DNA from: Symsagittifera roscoffensis
Taxonomy: Eukaryota > Xenacoelomorpha > Acoela > Convolutidae
Reading direction: 5' to 3'
Assembly (NCBI RefSeq): GCF_963678635.1
Contig: NC_087062.1
Location: forward strand, 20,259,789 to 20,323,788
DNA length: 64,000 bases
Positions 12,850-24,021 of the stretch are shown piece after piece. Within the stretch, counting starts at the first letter, position 1, and each line of letters starts with the position of its first letter. The notes below the pieces were generated by a model. The model did not search any database. It was given only the letters and a program-made list of their open reading frames with translations, and had not been told where the DNA came from. Made by a program: the position numbers and the translations under genes.

Positions 12850-14697
12850 TGCTGAATTTTCAACTCGAGTAAGTGTATATTATAATCATCAAATTATTAT
12901 TAATTTTTGACCGGTTATAATTTGTGATTTTTGTCTTAAAAGACCTCACAAGTAGCTGCTCATGTTTAATTGATAGAAAAGCAGTGATTTTTTTTAAAAG
13001 CTACTGCAACCAGCGAGCTACTCAATCTTCATGTTGGATGTCACATGCATCGGTTGGTCCGACTGTTCGATAAAAGAAGATAAATTGAAGCGATTATTGT
13101 AAAGCATACACAAATCAAACTGTGCAAAAAGTAAAATTAACAATTCTCAGCTTCATAATTTTAAAAACGACTCGATTTGTCATTGAATGCAAACCATCCG
13201 TGAAACTGCTCTGAAGTTAGATTCAATGTTTTCTCACGCTTCATCAATCGGTGTAATTTTGTAATGATTAGAACAGTCGATCTTAAAAAAAATCAAATCT
13301 GTTCACGCAATCTTTGTCTAGGAACAAAAAATAATATTTACCTTTATTTTTTTTACATATAATTTAGTTTCAAACGTGTAGCTTGTTTTGCATAAAAATT
13401 TTTTGCTTGTCAAAATGATTTCCAGGAAAATTTGTCGTAGAAAATTTTTTCAACGGCCTAAATTGCGTTGGAAAATTTTTACCAAAGATGGAAACCCTTA
13501 TGGAAGCTAAAGATGGCTGATGGACAATATTGTTAATTTTCATGACTTTTTTGATCCGAAAGAGCGAGCGCAAAAACGTTTAATTTTAGATTACTATTCA
13601 AAATTTAAGTTTGTTGACCGAATGCGATTTTCTTGCGATTTGAAGACCGGAGGAGTTCTGGCTCGCTTTACCAGTCAACGATAAGCCAGTTAAACAAAGT
13701 GTTGACAATTCAGTCAATTGATAATAATCTTGACAATTTGATTGAAGTTTGAAATACTGTTGTTTCAAGTTTGATTGAAGGAAAGATCTAGCTTCGCGTT
13801 GACCATCATAAAATCATGATCATGTCATGCCGTTCATCAAGTCATCATCAAATATATTGCATCCTCATCTTCATGACGACATCACGTTGACATTCAGATT
13901 CAATTCAAAACCATTTGCTGTTTTTTTTGAAGATCTGACCCTCGCATTAGAAAGTCGAAAACATTGGTGATTACATACCCCGCCACCATTTGTACTAGTT
14001 TGAGAGCGATATAACATATCATATCTCGGAAATAAACAAAAACAACTTGCACATAAGTCTCAATTAGTGGCACAATAGGGGTTCTCTGGTAGAACTGATT
14101 AGCTCGAGTGTCAACCTTTCACCAGACGAGATTTTCACCTAATTTGATGCAAGATTTGAGTGGTTTGAGAGTTTTTTTCAGAAGATTGCACTCAAAATGT
14201 TGCTTTAAAAAGAGCGGTCTAAGTACATACATAAAAAAAACTGTCTACGAAAATGCTGTCTCTTGCAGTTCAATCCCGAACTACTGCTCCTTTGTTGAGA
14301 CGTTAGGTTGGGACTAGTGGCTGGCAAACCTTTTAGACAGTGGATGCCAAATGGATGCGCTGAATGCCAATTTTTTTTTAAATGACAAACTTGAGATGGT
14401 TTGAAAACTTGAGTAAGTTTCACAAACTTCAATTGAAGCTTAAATAAGATCAATTTCTTGGTCACAGCCAGTTTGAATTACATGTTTTTATCAAATTCAA
14501 CCATTTAATCTATTATTTTAGCGGGAATATTTTCAAGATCTTGTTCAATTTAGAAAAATGTAATCATTGTAATGACTAATGTCAATCATGACAGGTTCGA
14601 TTCATTTTCAAGATCAAATCAAAGTCTTGATTATCGGCAAGGTCATTTTTTTTCAAATTTTAAAAGCAATTAGCAGCATGCATGTTAATTTGTTGCA
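12850..14697. other. No gene or recognised repeat
   Basis: Short frames only. At 13690-13890 there are simple-sequence-like tcaatt/gatcatcatca words. Nothing supports a gene. Confidence 0.45.
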
Positions 14698-15099
14698 TAT
14701 ACAAAACAGTCCCATACAAAACAGTCCCATACAAAACAGTCCAATACAAAATGGTCCAAAAAATCAAGAAATGAAGGAAAAAAAACAGTCCAATACAAAA
14801 CAGTCCGGTTTAAGGTCTCCAGTGGGCGCGCTGCGCGCGCGTCGCCGCTTGGCGGCGATAACCGGCTCTAAATTTCGTATTCAGTCCTGCCCTCTGTTGG
14901 CAAGCTCACAACACGTTGGCGCGACTGCGGCGGTCACTAATTTGTTCTTTTTGTTTGTTGAACAAAGGACAATTCTCGGCCTAGCGGCTTGTTAAAACCA
15001 TTTATACTTGGGACTGTTTTAGGGACTGTTTTGTATCGGACTGTTTTTTGTTCATTTTCATGTTTTTTCCGGACTGTTTTGTATTGGACTGTTTTGTAC
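14698..15099. repeat. Inverted-repeat element with ACAAAACAGTCC arrays and GC-rich core
   Basis: The left side has at least five copies of a 15-nt unit, (at)acaaaacagtccc/a, between 14698 and 14813. The right side has the inverse, ggactgttttgtat(c/t), between 15011 and 15099. The core (about 14815-14945) is strikingly GC-rich for this window and contains short hairpins: gggcgcgctgcgcgcgcg and cgccgcttggcggcg. There is no credible protein. It is probably a non-autonomous mobile element with subterminal repeats; the family is unknown to me. Confidence 0.6.
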
Positions 15100-16842
15100 A
15101 GACATGGTTAATTTCTTTTGTTTTGCAAAAGTTTTCGCAATTACGGCTTTGATATTTACCGACGCTAAGGTTCCGAATGCCTTTCAAGTAAATTTCATTT
15201 CGACTCGGACAAATGGTATTAAAAAGGGATTGAATTGTTGAGGAGTTATCTAATTCTGGAATTATATGAGGTTGGGGCTGGAAAAAGGGCTTAAAAACCG
15301 CGGGCTGATAAGCCTGAGAATTATTGAATTGATCCTTATTAACTTACTCCCATTTTGGACTTCGTTTGACTGGTGTGTCTGGTTTCGTGTGTCTTGAAAC
15401 AAATCGTTCAAAGAAGTAAAAATCTACGGAAATTTTGATTACCAGATAAAATGTTCGAAACTGTTTTTGTTGGTTGGAACTTTCGATTTTTTTAAACATT
15501 TTTTGTTTTCGATAGTTCTGCTTACTTTTTCTAACTGTATCTAAAAAAGCTATTTTTCTTTTTGTAACGTATCTTTACTCATTAACCTTCAAAGGGAGAC
15601 AAAATTTGGACAAATGAATTCTAACTTAAAATTAAATTCACGGTGGCCAAGCGATTTCTTCCTTGATTTGAAAAAGAAACAGTCAGAACTCAAACCGCGG
15701 ATTTGACCAAAAGTTTTGCCGTTTGGTCAAAATTCAGGACTCAAAATGGGTCAAAAAAGGACTGAAAATAGTTGGTTTCACCATACAGAGTCAATACGGG
15801 CTTTTGACGCGTTCCTTTTTCTGTCGAAAGTCTAGCGACCTAATTAGCCTCAAATTTGTTAAGTTGGCCTGAGAGGTTTTTTCTGGATGTAAGATTTTCC
15901 ATTCCTAATTCAATTTTAAGAATCTTAAAAATGACGCTTGCACCACTCACATCTACATCTGGTTTTTGCTTAACTTTACAATCATTTTCCCAACATGTAA
16001 ATACTTTATGCCATGGTTTGTTTTTATGACATGTAGTACTTGTCATAGCGCGATCGTGATGAAAGCAAAAAAAAACATGATGCTCCGGCCCTTTAATACA
16101 CCCAAGTGTACCTAAAACGTACGAATTCGTTTTTTTTTTCGATTGAAAACTTTGCTTTTCTTTCCCGTGTTTTTTTTCTGTTTCTCTCATTTTTTTCCGT
16201 TTTTTTCTCGCAACAATTGCTGCAATCGGAACTGGAGAAAAACCTATCAGTGAGAACTTTTTTCGACCAGCAGTTTTGTAGGCAAAGAGTTCCGCGAATT
16301 TCGAATGAAGTTTTGTATAAAGAAAGGTTAGTGTAGTTCAACAATCGAGTTTCGACTGCTTTTTTAACTTGCTTACTAATAATTCTTTATAGAGACTCTT
16401 TTTCGGTTTTGCTGCAGGTTTTAGTGTTAATCAAGGAAAAAAAATTTTTAAATACTTCATGAAGTTTCTTTGAACTTTAAGAAATTTTGCGAAAAAAAGT
16501 TAGATATAACAATTTCGATTTCCTATAATACATTTTTATTTCAGCTTAATGATATCTATATTCATTGTAAATCAAAATTACAAATCAAGTGACAAATTTT
16601 AATTGACATTCGAAGCGCCATTCCAGTCAAACATTTAAACGCTTGGTTCAAAATAATGCTGCTTGGACACTCGTTGCAAATGACTGTGATTACAAGTTAG
16701 GTACCGGAGATTCTTTTTCAAGGGTTCAATACGATTCAATTATGGGCGAAATCGAGAAATTGTTTTTAATTCGATATTATTTTTGGATGAAGATGACGAT
16801 TAGAATGAAGGTTGATGAAGATGGTGTTCACTTCTGGTTGTC
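15100..16842. other. Intergenic, nothing supported
   Basis: AT-rich sequence downstream (3') of the ML-like gene. No exon, RNA gene or clear repeat was recognised. Confidence 0.45.
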
Positions 16843-18440
16843 TTATAGGTTGGCTGCTGGAAATTGTATGGTGAGAGGGAGAAACAGACAAAACAAGTGC
16901 TCCTGGGTTCCCTCTTTAGCGTGCGAAATCTTGTCCCGTTTGAAAATCTCCAGAACCAGTTCTACTTTTATCCAATCCTGTCCCTTCATCTGAAAACAAA
17001 AAACAGTGTATTATGTCAGATAAACTAAAAATTTGGTACGCGTTTCTTTTTACGCATCAAAGTGATTTTTTGAGAAAGCGTATTCTTCTTTCACTTGTCT
17101 TAAGTGTTGTTTATGAATGGTTTCTTATTTCTTACAATGTTATCAAAACTTAAACTAGTAGAAATGAACATCGTTCATTTCACTGATTGTAAAAAAAATC
17201 GATAATTGATAGAGCTGAATCTAATCAGACGAATATGATAATATGAAACTACTCAATAAAATAATTGAACAGGTGATTTTTGGAAACTGACCAAATCTCT
17301 GAACTTAGAGAGATCTACTGCTTTCGGAGATTCAATCTTGTAGCACTGGTTCAGACTTAGCTTCTTCCCTTTCAAGAAGTCCGCTGAACACACATTCTCT
17401 GCCGTCTTGTTGAAACCTTTGAGAAGTTCCAGATCCTCGGCATCGCTCAGTTCTATCATCGAGTCCGCTGCTTTTCTCAGTTTTGAGCCAGTTTTGAACA
17501 GTCCGCAAATGTCTCTCAAAGTGCTGGAAATGGTACAAACATGTGTACATAAAAAATTCATGATTAAGGAGTCAAAAATGGGTTTAAAAAAATAATTGCC
17601 GAAGTGGTCTCCAAGGAGGTCTCAAAAATTATAAATATTTCGACAGCTTTTTCATCGGCACTTTCGTCAAACACAACGTTGGCCGAATAATCAAACATCA
17701 TGCATGAAATTACCAGGTGTTGTCAAAATGATCGAAGATTTCCTTGACAAGTTCTAAAGTGTCGTCTTCATAATCATAGCTGTAGTCGCCTCCGTTTTCC
17801 ACATCGGCTTCCATAACCTGCTCTCGAAGCAATGCTCGAAGCAACATGCACGGGAACTCTCTCTTGATGATTCCGATGTCTATAGACACTGCCGCCCTGA
17901 CGTCCAAAGTATCGCTTGGTTTCATGTAGCCGACAGGTACTTGAGCCGATCCCTTAATACACACATCGCCGAAGTTTTCTGTTCCAATTGTGTTTTTCTC
18001 GTTGCCGATTGTCAGCTTTTCCACAGTTATGTTAGCTACAAAAACAACAGCTACACGGTTAAAACTGCTGTGAAAACTGCAAAGAAGTTGGATGCTGGCA
18101 TATACCGATTCTTCATTTGGATTTCCCCAAACAAATCCAACATCAACAAAAGTTTGCGTATAACTTCTGTTTAAAACAACTCTTGCGTAAGTTTTAACTT
18201 CTGACCAGCTAAAAAATGAACAATTTAATAGAAAAAGCAAACCGTTGAAAATCAAAAAGAGTTTATCTGAGTTTCAGATAAAATTAATTTTCCAAAGCAC
18301 AAACCTGTTCCCTCTGGCAAACAAGACGGACACATTTGACTTGAAGTCGAACTTTTAATGCCTCCCGTCAAACATCTGTGAGCATTAGAAGCAGCGATAG
18401 ACAAAGAAACAACAACAACAGCTGTCCAAATTAGATGCAT
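16843..18440 (-). CDS. Secreted ML/GM2-activator-like protein, copy 1 (5 exons)
   Basis: Exons on the minus strand are 18440-18305, 18200-18078, 18035-17714, 17523-17292 and 16989-16843. All introns are GT..AG with phases 1, 1, 2 and 0, and together they give about 319 residues. Residues 1-20 are a signal peptide (hydrophobic core, ending AASNA), so the product is probably secreted or lysosomal. Exon 1 has a Cys motif (CPSCLP). Exon 3 has a conserved block (LTIGNE, DNFGDVCIKGSA-like, KPSDTLDV), then an acidic stretch (DYSYDYEDD). Exons 4 and 5 carry further Cys (DICGLF, NQCYK, LFCLFLPL). Cys spacing, the ...DL..(F)PC... block and the beta-rich ending resemble GM2-activator/MD-2-related lipid-recognition (ML) proteins; that match is by eye. 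N-glycosylation sites NRS and NIT are present. The 42-nt second intron is the least certain join. All exon borders are mirrored in the paralogue 5.6 kb away. Confidence 0.7.
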
Positions 18441-18639
18441 CTTGATGACCAGCTCTCAAACTTCAGAACTTTTGTTGTGGGAATCGAAAACACAATTTAA
18501 TCTCACAAATGATTCTATTTTGATTTTAGGTATTCTATTTTGAAGTTGAGGTCCACATTCAAAAATGGGTTAAACAATTGTGACAAGTAATGCGATTAGA
18601 GAAAACCGGGTCCCAAAAGAAAGTCAAACTTTACTAAAA

Positions 18640-19200
18640 ACGATTATAACAATTTATTGTTCCGACTTTTGAAGAAAGCATAAAATATTTGTGCTCGGTG
18701 TGCTTTTTTCTTCAGACAAACTTCGGCTTTAAAGTGTTTTTGTACCATGTCAAACTTATTGACATCTTAAGCTCACATCAAAAAGATATTTCAAATGTGA
18801 CGATTTTCCGAAAGTTATGGCGGTTTGAAAACTGACAATTAGGTTAACTTGGGACAATTAGCGCGCAATCTATTTCATTCTCTTAATTCGTGAGCGGCAA
18901 TTTAATCCGCATCATTAAATAATCAAACTTAACTTGAAGCAAGCTAATTGGAGGTATTGATTCGCTACAAGGCGCTAATTATATAAATTTCTAATATAGC
19001 GTATGGGAGGAGTATTTGAAAAAAAAATCTATTTTTTTTAAATTGTTTTTTTTTTATTGAAACATGACTTACATTACATCCTTCATTTTAAAGAGACAAT
19101 TGAAATATTTGGAACCTGGTACAAGCAGTCTTGTTGTTCCGACTTTTGAACAAATTGACCCAATATTCTTGCTCTGGGTCAATTTTTTTTTCTTCAGACC
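18640..19200 (-). repeat. R1 repeat family copy, inverted, degenerate
   Basis: This carries inverted landmarks of the R1 unit seen at 21165-22060: ttgttccgacttttgaa, gtgctcggtgtgctttttt, cttcagacaaacttcgg, cttgggacaattagcgcgc. A second start of the unit lies at about 19125-19195 (cttgttgttccgacttttga). It is non-coding. Confidence 0.55.
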
Positions 19201-19479
19201 AATTTTGATGTTTGAACTTGCGAGTTTGACAGTTTTTTATCACCTAAAAATTACAGTTGTTCAGTTCAAAATGAATTGACGCAAGCAATTCATTCCTGTT
19301 TTTGCGTTACCAGAAAAGGCCTTATATTTTGCCTAACTTAACACTGGAAGTCACCTAACAATGAAATCATAAAGTTTTCGAATTATGTCCCATTATTTTA
19401 TTAAATTTTTCTGCTTAAAATAGCTGTCAAATTATTCAGGGCTTTGCATTGATACAAGCAGTTTTGTTTTATTACACTT

Positions 19480-20210
19480 GCGAGATCAGGAACTAGACTT
19501 TTTGCCTTCAACAATTCTCCTTAAAAGTCATTAATTTGATTTATTATGGTAACTTAACAAATTCTAGGTTCCTTCTTACTTGGCCGAGATGTGGAAACCG
19601 TCGCTTTTGCACTCTAAAGTCTGGAATTTGAGTTCCGGTCAGGCCTTGATTTTTTCAGCTGATATTGATTTGTCGGATTTCCTTTTCTCTGCGAAGTATT
19701 GTCGGCTTAAATGTCAAATCAGGGATTTTGTTTTATTTATAAGCAAAATTCATTGTAGTTGCAAGTGAAAGTTTTGGTTATCGTAGTTCCAGAGGGACTT
19801 GAGAATTTAAATTTTTTAAATTTAAATTAGGTTCTTTTCTCAACTGGTTTCTGCTCAAAAATCAACTGCCTAGTTGCCACATCTTGGATTTTTCTTGAGC
19901 TGTAAGCTAATTTCATTGCAAATGCAAATGATTGTGCTATTCTATCTGGTGTCAAGAAGGAACTAAAGCTTTATCGGCATGATCTGTTCATAGTAGTTCC
20001 AGAGGGATTTGATAGTTTATATTCTTAAAATATAAATTAGTTTTTTTTCTTCTCAACTAGTGTCCGCTCAAATATCATCGGCCTAGTTGCCGCATCGCGA
20101 ATTTTTCTTGTGCTGTAAGCAGTAGGCAAATTTTATTGTGGATGCAAAAGAAAGTGTTGTTCATTGTGGTGTCAAGATGGAATTAAAGCTTCATAGATCT
20201 TAAAAAAATC
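19480..20210 (+). repeat. SINE-like repeat, degenerate and partly duplicated
   Basis: It is colinear with 42370-42760: caggaactagacttttt, then a tRNA-like head (box-A-like ttggccgagatgtgg at about 19578; box-B-like ggaatttgagttccgg at about 19623), then gccacatcttggatttttcttg and gctgtaag. The tail part (agttgccgcatcgcgaatttttcttg, gtagttccagaggga) is present twice, at about 19780-19970 and 19995-20180. The box B is decayed, so this is a relic. Confidence 0.5.
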
Positions 20211-21164
20211 CTTTTTCTTCGGCTCAACATATAAAGCAAATTATATATAAATTAAATGAACTTTAATTTAATAAAATTTTCACAAAGTTAAAACTTAAAA
20301 AACGTTTACTAAAAATTTTTTTAAACTTTTTTCGGCTCCTTTTTGTCTGGTGAAAAATTTTCGCTTTTGTTTCCTCTTTGAGTTTTTCCATTGCTGGTTT
20401 GCCTAGAACAAAATTCTATCAAGATCTACAAAAACATTGCTATTTTTTTAAATGTCTGGATGTCTGGCTGGTTTGCCTAGAACGAAATCTATCAAGATCT
20501 ACAAAAACAAAATGTTGACAGACCCGGTTTTCTCAATATTTGTCGTTTTTTCCGACTTTTTTGATTTTATGTTTGAGCTGTATCGCAAGAGGTGCGAACC
20601 TCCGCTTCGCTTTTGTGTATTGAGTGTACCTAAACTCCTGAAATAAAAAAATTTTGAAATGTTTAGTCGCAATAGTACAGCTCTTCACTGCAAACAAACT
20701 AAATGTTCAATCAGCAAAAATCTTGCCTGCCACAAAACTCATCAAATTATTGAACTAAAAATGCGCATTTTAATCATATTTCTAAAAAGTATAATCATTT
20801 GGCCAATCGCGCAACTAGATTGAACAAACAAATGTTAACTCATGCCAAACAGGAAAGAAAGTAGAAAACGATTAAAGAGCAAATTTCTACGAGATAAGCC
20901 GATTTCTGTATAAATTAGAAAAATACGCTGACCAGCGTTGAGATTGAAATTCAGCCTCAAACAACGGCTTAAATAAGGTACAGTTAACGTTGCATCACAC
21001 ATGGAATGACACTCAGTGCTCACTATTAACATTTTTCAAATAGAATTAGTGAGATGAAACTGTTTCTGAAAAGTGTTTATAGCAAACACGAAACAGATAG
21101 AATGTCATTCACTCCATCTTTTCAAAGGCTATTTTTGCGACCAGTTACAAATGAAACAAACCTG
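20211..21164. other. No gene; small direct duplication
   Basis: Two copies of about 47 nt (gctggtttgcctagaac ... atcaagatctacaaaaac) start near 20392 and 20465, a period of about 73. Otherwise nothing is recognised. Confidence 0.45.
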
Positions 21165-22060
21165 CTCGTATTAGGGCAAAAATCCTGCATGTTCCGACTG
21201 CCTTTTAGCGTCTATGGAGCAAAAACCAACATAAAAAATTTAAATGCAACAAAAATAAATAGAAAAATAAAATATTAAAGTTTGAGTTTTTTTCGAAAAT
21301 CATCCACCCACACGCCATATGAAGGACAAAGTGAAAAATTTAGCTTCTTAAAAATCAAGTATGGCAAATCAGCTTCCTTCAACCAATTTGGAACGATTAC
21401 TAAGTCGGATTAAGTCTCCACTTACGCGTTAATAGCGCGAAATATATCGCGCGTTAATTGTCCCAAGTTGACCAAAATGGCAATCTTTAAACCCTCGCAA
21501 CTTTACGAAAAATTATCACAGGTTAAACAATTTTTTAAAAATAAAGCTCAAGAAAACAATGCCTTTTGAATGATGCAAAAAAAAAAATCCGTCAAAAAGG
21601 CTAGTTGAAAAGTCAAAAATTGTCTGAAGAAAAAAAACCCACCCCGAGCACAAATATTCCGTTACTTTCGCTACCAAAGTCGGAACAACAAGACTGCTCG
21701 TATCAGGGCCAAGCCCCGATTGTTCCGAGTGTCTTTAAGGTTTATTGAGCAGTAATAACATATGTAACATTAAAAAATTAAATGTAAAATGTAATAAAAT
21801 AAAAGGGAAAAAAAATTCTAAAATTTGATTTTTTTTCTTTGAAAATCATTCGCCCACAATCCATTTAAAGTACAAATCAATAGATGTATCTCCTTGTAAT
21901 AAATCAATTATGGCAAATAAGCTTCTTTCAACCTTAAAAGAAGTTAAAAGAGTTAAAAAGTCGAAATTTGTCTGAAGAAAAAAAAACCCACCCCGAGCAC
22001 AAATGTTCCGTTACTTTCGTATCAAAAGTCGGAACAACAAAATTGTTCCTATCAGTGCAA
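21165..22060 (+). repeat. R1 repeat family, two units in tandem (second truncated)
   Basis: Unit landmarks in order are ctcgtattagggcaaa, gttccgactgccttttag, ccacacgccatat, aaccaatttggaacgatt, aatagcgcgaaatatatcgc, gcgttaattgtcccaag, aaaaaacccaccccgagcac, ttccgttactttcg and gtcggaacaaca, followed at once by the next ctcgtatcagggccaagccc. The second unit lacks the middle. There are no coding frames. Confidence 0.7.
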
Positions 22061-22530
22061 ACTTCTAAGGGTTTTGCGTTTCATTTGAAAACATTGATAA
22101 CATTGTGACATCAATATACTGAAAAGAAATAATACGGTAAAAGTTGCAAGCCACAACAAAGAATATTCTGATTTTTCAGAATCTTTTCTGAACCTACAAT
22201 AAGACAAACAGTTTCAAAGCGCATATAATTAAACGTGCAAACAAAGCCAGCAAAGCTAATGTAAAGCACAAAGGAAAACGTTTTTAATTTTGAAACTGGG
22301 TAAAGACACTTTACCATTGGATTTTTTAAAAAGAATCAATTGACACTTCGTCAAAATTGAGAACAATCAGTTTGCTGGTTTGTTGTGATAAATTGCACCA
22401 CAAATCATGGTACCTCATCGAGTAACTACATAAAACTGTTTGCAAAAAGTAAGTTTTGACAGTTTTCAAATCTTATTTCAAAATAAAATTTAAAAAATTT
22501 AATCGTTTCACTCTGTCGTACTAATTTATC

Positions 22531-22962
22531 CAGGGGCGGATTTAGGGGGGGGGGGGATGCCTCCCTCCCTCAGGGATTCGACTCACTGCCGACCCAAAGG
22601 GTCCCGCTTTTGCAATATTTTGTGATATCCTTATTTGGCAACGGACCCTAAAAACTTTCTAGAGGCACCTTTGGCGCGAATATATACTTATTTTGAGGGG
22701 TGAGCTCTAGCTGAAAAAGCGCCATTTGACGGTCAACATTTTCCAATTATAGGCCAAAAACGCCAAACCAAAACAGAGTCTAAAGAGGCTAACGACCCTG
22801 GCCTAAGGTTAAAGAGGCTAAATAGGCCAAAGCAAAACTGGGTCTGTGGGTCTGTTTAGTCCTTTGGGAGAGTTTGGAAAATCAGTTTGGTCGTCGATCT
22901 AAAAAAAAGTTCGACAAAATTTTCAAATTTTTTAACATATTTTTGAAAATCCGCACCCCCGG
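22531..22962. mobile_element. hAT-type MITE
   Basis: It starts caggggcggatttagg followed by a G run and has the family core (ccgacccaaagggtccc, gatatccttatttggc, aggcacctttggcgcgaa). The right end is decayed (tgaaaatccgcaccccc). It is non-autonomous. Confidence 0.65.
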
Positions 22963-22989
22963 TTGTTTTATTCAGTCACTTTTCGGTGA

Positions 22990-23240
22990 TGTAAAATGTC
23001 AAATGTGAAATTTATATTTTATCTCAATTATTTTTTTCAAAGTTGTGGGAGCTTGAAAACTGCCAACTTGGCCTTGTTGTGGACCAAAATATGCGCTATT
23101 TGAAGAATTTATTCACAATTCTGAGAGCATAGCGCGAGTAATTATGCATGGCAAAAAAATTCTGCAGAACAAAATCGTTCCACATTGAATTGAGGCTAGC
23201 TAATCGGTCGTAATAATTTCGTACGAATCAATTTTTCCCA
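22990..23240 (-). repeat. R1 repeat family fragment, inverted
   Basis: It shows degenerate inverted R1 landmarks (caaagttgtgggagcttg, gaaaactgccaacttggc, atgcgctatttgaag) directly downstream of the hAT MITE. Identity is low, so this is a relic. Confidence 0.4.
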
Positions 23241-24021
23241 CTTGATCTTTGATATTGTGCAAAATTTTTCAATATTTTATTTTCACAAAAACTATTCGAT
23301 ATGGATTAAGGGGCAGTCTGGACATTCAGGGCTTTGCACTGATGTACGAGCAGTCTTACCTATTACGCATTACTAGACGCTAGGAAGATCATTTTACGCT
23401 TGGCTCCGAAATTTTTTTTTTTTTGAAAATTTCTTCAATTGAATTTTAGAAGATATGTTTCAAAACGTTGAAGCGCAACCCTGATTCAAAACTTTGCCTT
23501 GATTTGAGCATTCTTGTTACATTTGTAATATAACTCAGAGTAAGTCGTTTAAATTGATGATAATCTAAATTTTTAAACCTTCCTCTACAACAACCTAAAC
23601 TTGCTAACAATTGAATAGAAGTAATAATATTCACAGTTTCACCTCACTGGGAGAGACTAGTTACGCTTAGAAGGGGACGCAGTGTAGGTCCTTAATTGAT
23701 GGAAAGAATGAGAATCTATCAACTTCATGAGTTTGCAATGACCAACAGATTCAAACAAGTTCAACAGTTTCAAGTTCATTAAAGACTACTCTGAGTTTTG
23801 CCCTGATATAGGCAGTACTGCTCATCTGTTGAGGCTTGCTGTTTTAACGAGGTTTGTTGTGGTAAAGTTCTACTCTTGAATTTTTTCTCGATAAAATCTT
23901 CTCTTAAACCTCAAATTTAACAAAATTTTGAAAAGTTAAATTCTTATTGGCATTACTAATTTACAATTCTTTCCTCTCAGTTTTTTCTCACTGAATTTAC
24001 TTTTTACTTTTCTAGGCTTTA
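23241..24021. other. Intergenic 3' of ML-like copy 2
   Basis: At about 23326 and 23800 there are gggctttgcactgatgtacgagcagtc-like and gatataggcagtactgctc-like words also seen near 19440, perhaps R1 or SINE edges. No gene was recognised. Confidence 0.4.

Noticed and set aside
16643-16993. Plus-strand 116-codon frame
   Set aside because: It overlaps antisense the last exon of ML-like copy 1, which is supported by its paralogue and splice signals.
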